A stretch of 50,734 bases of DNA from Draconibacterium aestuarii (GTDB lineage: Bacteria; Bacteroidota; Bacteroidia; Bacteroidales; Prolixibacteraceae). A program made the translations under genes and the position numbers. The notes under the pieces are model-generated. The model was not told the DNA's origin and ran no database searches. It was given only the letters and a program-made list of their open reading frames with translations. Positions 1-8,869 of this stretch are shown here, one piece after another (position 1 is the stretch's first letter; the number at the start of each line of letters is the position of its first letter). The stretch spans positions 1-50,734 of the forward strand of contig JAPOHD010000058.1 in NCBI GenBank assembly GCA_026671195.1, given 5' to 3'.

Positions 1-357
1 AGACGACTTCAGTGGGTCAGCCGACCATGACATTTATCGTCACTGGTCGATTCCACCATCTTAATCACAGCATGCAATGAACTTTTATTGCCGATTCATC
101 GCTTCTCGGCACACCATGTTGTCGGGGCGGATTACGGAGAGCGTTCCTGTCCGAAGGACACGGAACTGCGATGCGGGAATCCGCAGTTGGCGTACCACCG
201 AACCCTGCCCTGCAATATGTACTGTGTTGTGTGTTCGCTTTTTTATCAATAAATTTTTTATCCATCTATTGAGTATTAACCAGGAAAACTATTACTCAGC
301 TAATTGTCATTCTTTTTCAGTTTTTATCAAAACTTTGTAGCTGCAACGTTATATTAT
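1..357. other. Non-coding GC-rich segment with nested stem-loops
   Basis: I see no convincing gene in this stretch; open frames on both strands have arginine/proline-rich translations and look accidental. The sequence is more GC-rich than its surroundings up to about 240. It contains a strong hairpin (arms 143-152 and 156-166, three-base loop, one bulged C). A second arm pair, 127-133 with 178-184, can enclose that hairpin. An alternative hairpin pairs 164-170 with 182-188, and a small GGTC/GACC hairpin sits at 15-26. From about 240 to 357 it is AT-rich spacer. The structure suggests an intergenic repeat or the end of a mobile element, but I cannot name a family. Confidence 0.4.
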
Positions 358-1227
358 TTATTTGCAAAATGAATCCGAAATATACTTTATAAATTCAGGT
401 GTAACAGAACGCCAGTAGCTCCAATCATGTGCTCCATTTTGAATCCTAAATTCATGATTTATATTTTTCCTTTTCAGTACTGTATGTAACATTACATTAT
501 TTGGTGATAAGTGGTCATCATCACCACAACTGATGTACAATCTTATACTACTTTCTGTATCATCTGGTAAATTTTCATAATAAGCGAAAACATCATAAGG
601 TTTATACCAATCCATCAATTTCCTTTCACTAACATTTGGATATCTTTTTCTCAAATAATCATAATCATATTTTCTTACAGCACCAGCCAATGCACAGGCA
701 ACAGAAAATTTTTCAGGTTGGTGTTGGATATATTGCACAACAGCTGCTCCACCTAAAGAAGCACCTGCCAAAGCCCTGCTATCTCTTTCTGTTCTGCAAC
801 GATAATTTTTTTCTATGTAGGGTATAAATTCTTCAAAAAAGAAATCTTCAAAATTAAAATCACCTTCGGGATCATTCCAATAACTGATTCTTTTTGTTTC
901 AAAGTTGGCATCTGGTGTTACGACTATCATTGGTGTAATTTCACCACTTTCAATGGCTTTATCCAAATATTGTTTTAATCCTCCATAATAGCACCATGAT
1001 TGCTGATTTGGAATCGTATTTGACGGACCTGCCGGATGCAATAGGTAAAGGACCGGATAAGTAAGTTCAGACGACTCATAACCTTCTGGCAGATAAATTG
1101 AATACTTACGTTCCATTTTTAAAATATTGCTTTGAAGTGTTTTCGAATCGAACACTTTACTTTGGTTTTGTGCTTGTGTGGTAAGTATTAAAAAGAGAAA
1201 AGCTAGGGATAAAGTTAAAATTTTCAT
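358..1227 (-). CDS. Secreted alpha/beta-hydrolase esterase (esterase D / feruloyl-esterase-like)
   Basis: The protein resembles the putative esterase family (PF00756), which includes esterase D, the mycolyltransferase fold and XynZ-type feruloyl esterases. A signal peptide covers about the first 20 residues and ends near TQAQ. Numbering from the longer TTG-initiated frame (1236), the serine nucleophile is Ser160 in GASLGG, the acid probably lies in the CGDDD stretch (239-241), and the histidine is His270 in NGAHDW. I start it at the ATG at 1227 because the upstream codon at 1236 is TTG. The length, about 290 residues, is normal for the family. It lies 51 bp downstream of the DUF4440-like gene on the same strand, so the two may be cotranscribed. 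The substrate is not predictable from sequence; both genes sit between structured spacers and may have arrived together. Confidence 0.85.
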   Translation of the reverse strand: MKILTLSLAFLFLILTTQAQNQSKVFDSKTLQSNILKMERKYSIYLPEGYESSELTYPVLYLLHPAGPSNTIPNQQSWCYYGGLKQYLDKAIESGEITPMIVVTPDANFETKRISYWNDPEGDFNFEDFFFEEFIPYIEKNYRCRTERDSRALAGASLGGAAVVQYIQHQPEKFSVACALAGAVRKYDYDYLRKRYPNVSERKLMDWYKPYDVFAYYENLPDDTESSIRLYISCGDDDHLSPNNVMLHTVLKRKNINHEFRIQNGAHDWSYWRSVTPEFIKYISDSFCK

Positions 1228-1278
1228 TTTGTTCAATTTAGGATAAATTAGGAGAAGCGTAATTTATATCATTATCAT

Positions 1279-1719
1279 TTATTGCGAAACAACCTGGGTT
1301 GATTGTCTTGCCGCCAGTTTCCATCCTTCTTTGGTTTTTATCCAAACGTTTGTGAATCTTCTCGGCATCCAATCATCATGATTAGGAGTCATACTTCCTG
1401 GTTGTTGCAACTCTTTGCCCATTACAATTGCAATATCCTGATTGAACGTGATTTTCTCAATTATTCTTTCAACTGCCGGAAATTTATGCCCGCTTTTCAT
1501 CAGTGCAACTATTTCTTTCGGTGTTACAATTTTACCGTTTGGATTGTTTACAACGTAGTTTTCAGACCAGATTTCTAATAACGAGGTTGTGTCTCCCTTA
1601 TCAAGCAATTCAGTCCAATGTTTTTCTAATTGTCTGATTTTCATTTCATCGTTTAATTGCCCAAAAGCTACGCAATTTGCGACAATGAAACAGATTAAAA
1701 ACAAATTTAATACTTTCAT
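1279..1719 (-). CDS. Secreted DUF4440 / SnoaL-like (NTF2 fold) small protein
   Basis: This small protein of about 146 residues has an N-terminal signal peptide (MKVLNLFL..., roughly 20 residues). It is followed by a domain typical of the DUF4440/SnoaL-like NTF2 superfamily: a helix with an EKHW...LLDKGD pattern, then W-x-ENYVVNNPNG and later RFTNVWIKTKEGWKL. Such domains are small cone-shaped folds, either catalytic or ligand-binding, and the role here is unknown. The open frame extends upstream to 1788, but the extra 23 residues are basic and would bury the signal peptide, so I use the ATG at 1719. It precedes the esterase gene on the same strand. Confidence 0.75.
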   Translation of the reverse strand: MKVLNLFLICFIVANCVAFGQLNDEMKIRQLEKHWTELLDKGDTTSLLEIWSENYVVNNPNGKIVTPKEIVALMKSGHKFPAVERIIEKITFNQDIAIVMGKELQQPGSMTPNHDDWMPRRFTNVWIKTKEGWKLAARQSTQVVSQ

Positions 1720-1788
1720 AATTCTTATATTTTGAGTCAATTTACGACTTTTTATGCATGGTTTTCCTTTTTTTAAAGTGACACACAA

Positions 1789-2119
1789 CTAATATGTAAC
1801 ATCAATATTGTCGTTATTTCATTTATCTCTGTTAAAAAGTGTTTTTATTCACCCCAATGGGTAGGGAAAAAACAGCTCTTCTATTAAGTTGTAACAAATG
1901 GCATTAAACGGGTTTTTGAAGTACGGCACGGTTTTCTGATTTTATGTTTGTACAGTAAACGGTTTTTAATTTTGGTCGCTTAAATATAACATAAAATAGT
2001 TGGAAGTCAAATGCTGAAATGATTAACTTCCGGCAGCTTTACACCGCACCCCCCAACCGTTCGCCTGCTGATTATACCTTGTAAAATAGCGTCAGCAGGT
2101 GAATCGTCCGCAAAAAACC
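1789..2119. other. Non-coding spacer with two hairpins
   Basis: No gene is visible here. The sequence is AT-rich up to about 2040. It contains a six-base-pair hairpin (2002-2007 with 2026-2031) and an eight-base-pair one (CCTGCTGA at 2064-2071 with its complement at 2092-2099). It is followed directly by the 41-bp tandem repeat. It contrasts with the compact spacing in most of the window and flanks the esterase/DUF4440 pair on the side opposite the element at 1-265. Confidence 0.4.
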
Positions 2120-2447
2120 GTCAGTTTTCATTTTCCGCAGCCGCGAGATCAAAAAAAACCATCAATTTTCATCACGACAGCCGTCGACAACAAAAAAAAC
2201 CGTCAGTTTTCATCACGACAGTCGTCGACAACAAAAAAAACCATCAATTTTCATCACGACAGCCGTCGACAACAAAAAAAACCATCAATTTTCATCACGA
2301 CAGCCGTCGACAACAAAAAAAACCATCAATTTTCATCACGACAGCCGTCGACAACATAAAAAACCGTCAGTTTTCATTTCGACAGCCGTCGACACCCAAA
2401 AAAATCATCAGTTTTCACCCCGACAGCCGTCGCGATCAAAAAAAACA
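2120..2447. repeat. Eight-copy 41-bp tandem repeat (minisatellite)
   Basis: Eight head-to-tail units start at 2120, 2161, 2202, 2243, 2284, 2325, 2366 and 2407, always 41 bp apart. Each unit has a GTCAG or ATCAA/ATCAG word, then TTTTCA, a CGACAGCCGTCG-type core able to form a CGAC/GTCG hairpin, and a run of seven or eight A. The middle units are almost identical; the first and last are more diverged, as expected of an array growing in its centre. The period is not a multiple of three, so the long open frame across it is not a protein repeat. There are no unique spacers, so it is not a CRISPR array. Confidence 0.95.
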
Positions 2448-2535
2448 TAGGGGTAGCTGTTATCGGTTGGGTTTAACTCTTGTTTAAATCTTTAACCAGC
2501 TCTCTGCAAACATTCCTCGTTTTGCAGGGTTGTAT

Positions 2536-2543
2536 TACTTTTG
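2536..2543 (+). promoter_or_regulatory. Bacteroidetes -7 box (TACTTTTG) upstream of the HAD gene
   Basis: The octamer matches the TAnnTTTG -7 consensus of the Bacteroidetes primary sigma factor and lies 18 bp before the start codon at 2562. I do not see a correctly spaced -33 TTTG. Confidence 0.4.
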
Positions 2544-2561
2544 AACACAAATAAATAAAAC

Positions 2562-3167
2562 ATGGGAATTACAGTTCATCCGGAGGCAAAAGCCTTGATA
2601 TTTGATTTAGACGGAACTTTGTCGGATTCGCTTCCGGTACACATAAAAACCTGGAACATGGTTGGAGAAAAGTACGGTTTTGATTTTGATCCACAGATTA
2701 TTTTCGAAATGACCGGTATGCCCACCATTGAATTTGCCCGACGTATTATTCGCCAATACAATGTTTCGGAAACCCCCGAAAACCTTGTTAAAATGAAACA
2801 ACAATCGTTTTGGGATTTTGCACATTTATTAATACCGGTTGTAAAAGTTACAGCCATTGTTGAAAAATACCACGGAAAACTACCCATGTCGGTTGGAACC
2901 GGTGCAAGCCGAAAAAGCGCCGAAGTACAGTTAAAAGCCCTGGGGCTGACCGATTATTTTGACACAATAATTTCGGCCGACGACGTTACCAACCATAAAC
3001 CCGAACCCGACACCTTTTTAGAATGTGCACGATTAATGGGTGTAGCGCCCGAATTTTGCCAGGTTTTTGAAGATGGAGATCTTGGAATTACTGCTGCAAA
3101 AACTGCCGGAATGTTTGTTACCGATATTCGTCCACATATTAAATACGGCGAATGGGCACTTTCCTAA
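2562..3167 (+). CDS. HAD superfamily phosphatase (beta-phosphoglucomutase/YqaB-like)
   Basis: This 201-residue protein belongs to HAD subfamily I with a helical cap after motif I. Motif I is FDLDGTL with Asp15 (nucleophile) and Asp17. Motif II is the serine/threonine around GTGAS (110-115). The motif III lysine is Lys146 in HKPEPD. Motif IV is the acidic FEDGDLG (Glu170, Asp171, Asp173). The family hydrolyses small sugar phosphates or isomerises beta-glucose-1-phosphate; which reaction occurs here cannot be told. The 3' end overlaps the next gene by 16 bp, suggesting translational coupling with the AEC transporter. Confidence 0.88.
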   Translation: MGITVHPEAKALIFDLDGTLSDSLPVHIKTWNMVGEKYGFDFDPQIIFEMTGMPTIEFARRIIRQYNVSETPENLVKMKQQSFWDFAHLLIPVVKVTAIVEKYHGKLPMSVGTGASRKSAEVQLKALGLTDYFDTIISADDVTNHKPEPDTFLECARLMGVAPEFCQVFEDGDLGITAAKTAGMFVTDIRPHIKYGEWALS

Positions 3168-4081
3168 TTGCTGTTAAAACCGTATTACCCCTTTTTCTGG
3201 TTATTGGCATCGGAACACTATTTTCGCGTACCAAAGCCAGTAATGCCAATTGGATTGAAGTGCTTAACAAATACGCACTTTACATCGGGTTTCCGGCATT
3301 GGTTATTGCGTCGTTAATGCATTTAGAGGTTGGCGAACAATCGTATTCGAAACTGATTCTGTTCACTTCGGGCTACATTGTTTTTTGCATATTGCTGGCT
3401 TTCCCGGTTGCAAAAGCATTTCGGTTTTCGTCGAAAATGCGCAGAACATTATTTCTGATCCTGCCTTTCGGGAATATTGCCTACCTGGGATTACCGGTGT
3501 TACAAAATACCTTTGGCGATGAAATACTTCCGGTAGCAGCCATTGTTTCAGCCCTTTATATTTTTTGGCTGCTAACCCTTGCCATGATACTGGTTGAAGT
3601 GTACGGCGATGACAAACTGCATCCCCGCAAACTGGTTGTAAGCCTCGCCCAAAACCCGCTGTTAATTTCTGTTATTGTTGGATTAGCCATCGTATTTTTC
3701 AACATTAAACTACCCGAAGTTGCCCAACAAACCATTCAGCTTTTTTCTGATTCGGTAACCCCGGTTGTACTTTTTGCGCTGGGCATGTTTCTGGGTATGC
3801 AAAAAATCGGGAAGCTGCGCGAATGGCTCGGGGTTTTTGCCTTTGTTGTGGTTACCATGTTGGTACTTCCGTTTGTTTTTTATCAGTTTTTAAAAGGAGC
3901 GAACTTCGACACACAGTTGTTAAAAGCATCGGTTATTGATGCAGCCATGCCCATGGGATTAACGCCCTACGCACTTTCGTTACAGTACAAGCTGGAAACT
4001 ACTTTGGCTGCCCGTATTGTAGTTTTGGGTACCCTGCTCTCCATTTTTATTATTCCGCTTTGGATGGTTTGGTTGGGGTAA
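3152..4081 (+). CDS. AEC family transporter (auxin efflux carrier/malate permease-like)
   Basis: The 309-residue protein is almost entirely hydrophobic, with about ten predicted membrane segments arranged as two similar halves. This is the pattern of the AEC family (PF03547), inner-membrane secondary carriers for organic acids or related anions. Family-like stretches include IGFPALVIASL near the N-terminus and a late MPMGLTPYALS segment, where the family has a conserved proline/glycine-rich crossover. The ATG at 3152 lies inside the end of the HAD gene in another frame, so the two are likely translated from one message. The substrate is unknown. Confidence 0.88.
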   Translation: MGTFLIAVKTVLPLFLVIGIGTLFSRTKASNANWIEVLNKYALYIGFPALVIASLMHLEVGEQSYSKLILFTSGYIVFCILLAFPVAKAFRFSSKMRRTLFLILPFGNIAYLGLPVLQNTFGDEILPVAAIVSALYIFWLLTLAMILVEVYGDDKLHPRKLVVSLAQNPLLISVIVGLAIVFFNIKLPEVAQQTIQLFSDSVTPVVLFALGMFLGMQKIGKLREWLGVFAFVVVTMLVLPFVFYQFLKGANFDTQLLKASVIDAAMPMGLTPYALSLQYKLETTLAARIVVLGTLLSIFIIPLWMVWLG

Positions 4082-4241
4082 TTCAATCCATATTCCACTA
4101 TTATTTTTGCCCACAGATAAAAAACACTTTTCCCTTTGAAACGTGATTGGTTACATTTTTTACCTTTTTTGGCAATTTCAATCTTTTTTGTAACTTCCTC
4201 ACAATTCAGGACACCAGCTAACTTTACTTAAACAACTACAT

Positions 4242-5441
4242 ATGAAAGGATATTTAAGCGTACTCGCACTACTAATCCTGCTGATGGGATGTAGCGAAAT
4301 AGATCAAAACAACTGTACGATAGAAGACCTGGTAGTGAGTATGGAGGAATGTATATCAGACAGTACATTTCTGATAAAAATCGATCATGTAAATGAAAAT
4401 ACAGAAATTAATAGCATAACAGTTTTTAATGGCGATAATCCTCTGGCAGAATTCAGCCTCGATGATTTACCCCGGGAAATTGAAGTAATCAGGGAATCAG
4501 AAAAAGATTCAAGCAGCTATTCGATTTGTGTAACTGAACATCCAAATTGTTGCAAAAAATTTAAATTCCAGACTCCTGATTGCTCCGATATGGCATGTGC
4601 CATTGGCGAGCTCACCCTTGATCCGGGAGAATGCACCGGCGATAACACCTACAACCTGTATCTGAATTTTGCATACGAAAATGCAGGGAACGAATTCATC
4701 AATGTACTTGGCCGCGAGGATAAACTAATTGGTACCTACAAACTGGCCGACCTGCCCCTTACCATCGAAAACTTCGAGGCAAGCGGAAACGATTACGATT
4801 TTATTAAGGTGTGTATAAACGATCAACCCGATTGTTGTAAAGTAGCAGAATTTTTGGCTCCTGTTTGTGCTGCGGAATGTGCCATTACCGAACTCTTGGT
4901 TGATCGCGGAGAATGCACCGGTAACAACACCTACAACCTGCATCTGAATTTTGCATTCGAAAATGCAGGAAACGAATTCTTCAATGTATTTGGCCGCGAG
5001 GATAAACTAATTGGCACCTACAAACTGGCCGACCTGCCCCTTACCATCGAAAACTTCGAGGCAAGCGGAAACGATTACGATTTTATTAAGGTGTGTATAA
5101 ACGATCAACCCGATTGTTGCAAAGTAGCGGAATTTTTGGCTCCAGTTTGTGCTGCTGAATGTGCCATTACCGAACTCTTGGTTGATCGCGGAGAATGCGT
5201 GAATGACAGCACCTACCGTATTACCCTGAATTTCTCGTACACAAATCCGGGTAACGATTTATTTGAAGTATTTGGAAGGGACGATAAGTACTATGGGTAT
5301 TTCAATTTATCCGATTTACCGGTCACAATTAATGAATTCAGGAAAAGTGGAAACGAATTCGATCTGATGAAAGTTTGTATAAATGATACTGAAAACTGTT
5401 GTAAGTTAAAAGAAATTGAATCGCCTGACTGCGGTAATTGA
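4242..5441 (+). CDS. Lipoprotein with four Cys-rich 94-residue modules
   Basis: I do not recognise this family. The 399-residue protein has a lipoprotein signal (LLMGC, lipidated Cys17). Four consecutive modules follow, with first cysteines near residues 25, 119, 213 and 307, an exact 94-residue (282-bp) step for the last three. Each module carries six cysteines in the order C, EC, VC/IC, CC, C, which could form three disulfides per module. Each also contains a conserved YKLADLPLTI-type stretch and a (K)VCIND..CCK motif; module 1 is the most diverged. Modules 2 and 3 share a 104-bp stretch of identical DNA (4734-4837 and 5016-5119), so the duplication is recent or homogenised by recombination. 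It is likely anchored in the outer membrane or on the surface. The gene stands alone. Confidence 0.8.
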   Translation: MKGYLSVLALLILLMGCSEIDQNNCTIEDLVVSMEECISDSTFLIKIDHVNENTEINSITVFNGDNPLAEFSLDDLPREIEVIRESEKDSSSYSICVTEHPNCCKKFKFQTPDCSDMACAIGELTLDPGECTGDNTYNLYLNFAYENAGNEFINVLGREDKLIGTYKLADLPLTIENFEASGNDYDFIKVCINDQPDCCKVAEFLAPVCAAECAITELLVDRGECTGNNTYNLHLNFAFENAGNEFFNVFGREDKLIGTYKLADLPLTIENFEASGNDYDFIKVCINDQPDCCKVAEFLAPVCAAECAITELLVDRGECVNDSTYRITLNFSYTNPGNDLFEVFGRDDKYYGYFNLSDLPVTINEFRKSGNEFDLMKVCINDTENCCKLKEIESPDCGN

Positions 5442-5455
5442 AATGAACAAATCCA

Positions 5456-6367
5456 TCAGAAATCAATAGATAATCCTTCCAGCTTGCCAATAAAAACCAC
5501 CTGACTTTCGATACTGTCCAGTATTAAATCGCCTTCTATGAGTTCGAAACTGCCACCAACCCCCTGTACTATATACTCGAAAGGTTCGCCCTGAAAACAC
5601 AGAATCCCTTTGGTTCTGTAGATTTTATTTTTGTAGATATCAAGGGTATAATCCAACCAGCGAAGAAATTCTGCGCGGTTGAGAGGATGTTGAAAAGTGA
5701 GTTTTTTCTTTTGAATGTGTGCATGCAATTCAGGATCAGGCATCAGATCGATTCCGTTTGCCGCCTTTAAATGCAACTGATTCAACTCGGGATTTGCCTT
5801 TCCATAGCTGATAAAAGAGATTTCAGCCAGTGGATTGATTTGTTTTAAAGCAACTTTAAAATCTTCTTTTTCAGTATCGGGCAGATTTTCTGATTTGTTC
5901 ACCAAAATCGTGTCGGCAATTGCCAGTTGTTTAAGTAAAATGTCTTTTTCGGGCTGCGTCGTAAAATTCATCGCATCTACCAAACAAACCGTCCCCACAT
6001 ATACATACAGTTCAGCCAGATTTTCATCTTTAAAAAAAGGCTGAATAACCGGAGCCGGATCGGCAACTCCTGTTGTTTCGATTAACACGTGTTCTATGTT
6101 TGGAAAACGTTCGGCCAGTTCCTGCAAAACCAATTCGTATTCATCGGTTAGCGTACAACAAATACAACCTTGTTTTAGCTCGAACATCTGGCTGGCATCC
6201 ACTCCACTTATTAACTTTGTATCTATGGCCACATCGCCAAATTCGTTTTCCACCAAGGCAAACTGTTTCCCTTTTTTCTGCTGCAGAACGTAATTGATAA
6301 ATGTCGTCTTCCCGGCTCCCAGGAAGCCGGTGATTACTGTTACCGGTATTTTTGATTTTCGTTTCAA
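5456..6367 (-). CDS. COG0523/CobW-family metal-binding GTPase
   Basis: This 303-residue G3E-family GTPase shows Walker A GFLGAGKTT (residues 14-22) and the metal-binding CxCC motif GCICC (Cys68, Cys70, Cys71) that marks COG0523 proteins. It has an ETTGVADP switch-like motif and a guanine-specificity motif reading NKSE rather than the usual NKxD. The last roughly 100 residues form the CobW C-terminal domain. Family members (ZigA, YeiR, CobW) act as zinc or cobalt chaperones. It lies 78 bp downstream of the TauE-like permease on the same strand. No Zur box or riboswitch is obvious, so the metal cannot be assigned. Confidence 0.9.
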   Translation of the reverse strand: MKRKSKIPVTVITGFLGAGKTTFINYVLQQKKGKQFALVENEFGDVAIDTKLISGVDASQMFELKQGCICCTLTDEYELVLQELAERFPNIEHVLIETTGVADPAPVIQPFFKDENLAELYVYVGTVCLVDAMNFTTQPEKDILLKQLAIADTILVNKSENLPDTEKEDFKVALKQINPLAEISFISYGKANPELNQLHLKAANGIDLMPDPELHAHIQKKKLTFQHPLNRAEFLRWLDYTLDIYKNKIYRTKGILCFQGEPFEYIVQGVGGSFELIEGDLILDSIESQVVFIGKLEGLSIDF

Positions 6368-6444
6368 GTTATTTGTATTAGTTGTTAGTTATTGGTTGTT
6401 GGTTATTAATTATTGTTCGGCTTTCTTATCATTGCGCTCTGTGT

Positions 6445-7200
6445 TTAACCAAACACTCCAAAGAGGTTTAAAATTACAATTAACATGGCAAGTATTAAAA
6501 CATAACGAACGTATTTTGCGCCACCTTTTACCTGAAAATGTACACCAAGCCATGCACCAGTCATGTTTCCGGCAGCCAGTATTAACCCTGCAGTAATATT
6601 TACCTGTCCGTGATAAAAGAATATTCCCAGTGAGAATACAGTATAAATTAAAACAATAAAAACTTTAACCGCATTTGCTCTTACCAGGTTGTGTCCACAT
6701 CCCAGAACAAGTCCGGCAAGCAAGAAAAAACCTACCCCCATTTGAATAAATCCACCATACACTCCTATGAAAAAGAAAATTGTATACTGCAAAACAGAAG
6801 GCTTTGCATCAACTTTTCCGGCCCTTTCCTTCACCCATACTTCAGGTTTTAATACCACCACAAAAAGCAAAACCACCATTAAACCGGCAATTACTTTTTT
6901 TAGAAGCTCAACATCCATTTCAACGGCAAACAAGGCTCCTATTAAAGAACCAACTATAGCCGGAACAGCCAAACGATAATCTGTTTTTATATCCAGAACC
7001 TTCTTTTTCCTGAACGTATTAACCCCAATTACATTTTGTAAAAGTATGGCAATCCGGTTGGTTCCGTTGGCCACATTGGCCGGAAGACCGATAAACATTA
7101 ACAGGGGAATTGTGAGCATTGATCCGCCACCCGCAGTAGTATTAATAAATCCGGCTGCAATCCCGGTTCCGATAAGGGCAAGTATAAAGTACCACTCCAT
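6445..7200 (-). CDS. TauE/SafE-family membrane permease
   Basis: The 251-residue protein has about eight predicted membrane helices and the hallmark glycine-rich start of the TauE/SafE family (PF01925): GFINTTAGGGS near residues 18-28 followed by NRIAILLQ. The second half repeats the pattern with GVYGGFIQMGVG and NAVKVFIVL. Family members export sulfite, sulfoacetate or other small anions across the inner membrane; the substrate here is open. It is separated from glyA upstream by a strong terminator hairpin, so it probably starts its own transcript, which may run on into the COG0523 gene. Confidence 0.88.
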   Translation of the reverse strand: MEWYFILALIGTGIAAGFINTTAGGGSMLTIPLLMFIGLPANVANGTNRIAILLQNVIGVNTFRKKKVLDIKTDYRLAVPAIVGSLIGALFAVEMDVELLKKVIAGLMVVLLFVVVLKPEVWVKERAGKVDAKPSVLQYTIFFFIGVYGGFIQMGVGFFLLAGLVLGCGHNLVRANAVKVFIVLIYTVFSLGIFFYHGQVNITAGLILAAGNMTGAWLGVHFQVKGGAKYVRYVLILAMLIVILNLFGVFG

Positions 7201-7235
7201 TGATGCGTTTAAAGTTTCGAGTTTAAAGTAAAGAA

Positions 7236-7268
7236 AAACCCTAAAGGTTTCGAAAACCTTTAGGGTTT
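7236..7268 (-). terminator. Perfect 15-bp stem terminator of glyA
   Basis: AAACCCTAAAGGTTT (7236-7250) pairs perfectly with 7254-7268 across a three-base loop. Read on the minus strand the stem is followed by a T-rich tract (7235 downwards), giving a rho-independent terminator about 75 bp after the glyA stop codon. Confidence 0.85.
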
Positions 7269-7343
7269 AATTTATCTGAATGTCAGATTCAATGTTCAAA
7301 ATGCAGTTTCACCCACTTTTAACGCTGAACATTAAACTTTAAA

Positions 7344-8624
7344 CTAATATGCAAACAATGGGAAGTCTTTCATTATTGAATGAACTTTTTCTCCAATTGA
7401 TTTGATCATTTTTTCGTCGTTGATATTTGCGATTGAATCGTCAATTAACTGAACGATTACAGGCATTAAATCTTCTTTTACACCACGAGTAGTAATGGCC
7501 GGTGTACCAACACGTAATCCTGATGTTTGGAAAGGAGAACGGCTATCAAAAGGAACCATGTTTTTATTCACAGTAATCTCGGCGTTTACAATTGTGTTTT
7601 CAACCAGTTTCCCTGTAATTTCAGGATATTTTGTACGCAGGTCGATCAACATCGAGTGGTTGTCGGTTCCACCCGAAATAACTTTGTAACCCAAATCAAC
7701 AAAAGCCTGTGCCATAACAGCAGCATTCTTTTTCACCTGGGCCTGGTATTCTTTGTATTCTGGCTCCAGTGCCTCACCAAAAGCAACGGCTTTTGCGGCA
7801 ATAACATGCTCAAGCGGTCCACCCTGCTGTCCCGGAAAAACAGCTGAATCCAACAATGAAGACATCGTGCGAACCACACCTTTTTTGGTTGCAATTCCCC
7901 ATGGATTTTCAAAGTCTTTACCCAATAAAATAATACCTCCGCGAGGTCCGCGCAATGTTTTATGCGTAGTTGAAGTTACAACGTGTGCATGCTCAAGCGG
8001 ATTATCAAGCAAACCTGCTGCAATTAATCCTGCAGGGTGTGCCATATCTACCATAAACAAAGCGCCAACTTTATCGGCAATTTCGCGCATACGTTTGTAG
8101 TCCCACTCGCGGCTGTATGCCGATGCACCACCAATAATCAATTTTGGTTTGTGCTCAATGGCCAATGCTTCCATTTCATCGTAGTCCACCATTCCGGTAT
8201 CTTCCTTTACTTTGTATGCCACCGGATTGTATAAAATACCCGATGAGTTTACCAGCGATCCGTGCGAAAGGTGACCTCCGTGCGATAAATCGAGACCTAA
8301 GAAAGTATCTCCTGGTTTTAATATTACACTCAACACAGCTGCATTTGCCTGCGCTCCTGAGTGTGGTTGAACATTGGCCCATTCGGCGCCATAAATTTCT
8401 TTAATACGGTCGATAGCCAACTGTTCTGTCATATCAACAAACTGACAACCACCGTAATATCTTTTCCCCGGATAGCCTTCAGCATATTTATTGGTCATTA
8501 CCGAACCCATAGCTTCCATAACCTGATCACTCACAAAATTCTCAGAAGCGATCAACTCAATTCCACCCAATTGGCGTTCGTGTTCTTTTTTAATAATATC
8601 AAAAACCAAAGTGTCTCTTTTCAT
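7344..8624 (-). CDS. glyA: Serine hydroxymethyltransferase
   Basis: The enzyme uses PLP to interconvert serine and glycine while loading a one-carbon unit onto tetrahydrofolate. It is cytoplasmic and normally a dimer or tetramer. The 426-residue length is typical. Visible family motifs are IELIASENF near residues 22-30, [15 protein letters not shown] (45-59), QPHSGAQAN (86-94), the DMAHPAGL strand carrying the PLP-contacting Asp193 and His196, and [12 protein letters not shown], in which Lys222 forms the internal aldimine. The gene stands alone, divergent from the GH2 gene, with a -7 box at 8654-8661 and a strong terminator after it. Confidence 0.98.
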   Translation of the reverse strand: MKRDTLVFDIIKKEHERQLGGIELIASENFVSDQVMEAMGSVMTNKYAEGYPGKRYYGGCQFVDMTEQLAIDRIKEIYGAEWANVQPHSGAQANAAVLSVILKPGDTFLGLDLSHGGHLSHGSLVNSSGILYNPVAYKVKEDTGMVDYDEMEALAIEHKPKLIIGGASAYSREWDYKRMREIADKVGALFMVDMAHPAGLIAAGLLDNPLEHAHVVTSTTHKTLRGPRGGIILLGKDFENPWGIATKKGVVRTMSSLLDSAVFPGQQGGPLEHVIAAKAVAFGEALEPEYKEYQAQVKKNAAVMAQAFVDLGYKVISGGTDNHSMLIDLRTKYPEITGKLVENTIVNAEITVNKNMVPFDSRSPFQTSGLRVGTPAITTRGVKEDLMPVIVQLIDDSIANINDEKMIKSIGEKVHSIMKDFPLFAY

Positions 8625-8653
8625 CTCGTAAATGGATTAAAAATTTGAAGCAT

Positions 8654-8661
8654 CAAAGGTA
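8654..8661 (-). promoter_or_regulatory. -7 box (TACCTTTG on the minus strand) for glyA
   Basis: On the minus strand the octamer reads TACCTTTG, an exact TAnnTTTG match, 29 bp before the glyA start codon. A matching -33 element is not evident. Confidence 0.45.
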
Positions 8662-8831
8662 ATACATTTTAAAAGAGCCGTTTCTGATAAGCAAAATAAA
8701 AACTGAATATTTTTGAAGAATTAATAATACCGGTTTTCTTCTGAACACTGAATTGTAACATTGTTCTTTACAATTATACGGTTGACACAAATGCTTAATT
8801 GTGCATTATACAATATCCTTAAAAATAATTC

Positions 8832-8839
8832 TATTTTTG
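8832..8839 (+). promoter_or_regulatory. -7 box (TATTTTTG) for the GH2 gene
   Basis: This is an exact TAnnTTTG match 30 bp before the start codon at 8870. It lies in the AT-rich divergent region shared with glyA. No spaced -33 TTTG is visible. Confidence 0.45.
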
Positions 8840-8869
8840 TAAGTGAATGAAAGTAAAACTTAATCGATT

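Noticed and set aside
65-340. Short open frames on both strands (65-265 minus, 77-340 plus)
   Set aside because: Arg/Pro-rich translations from a GC-rich hairpin region; no start context and no domain pattern.
2099-2359. 86-codon open frame over the tandem repeat
   Set aside because: The repeat period of 41 bp is not a multiple of three, so the frame changes in each unit; open by composition only.
2120-2447. CRISPR array
   Set aside because: Units are contiguous with no unique spacers and no cas genes are present.
7236-7268. Telomere-like CCCTAAA word
   Set aside because: It is simply the arm of a perfect terminator hairpin downstream of glyA.
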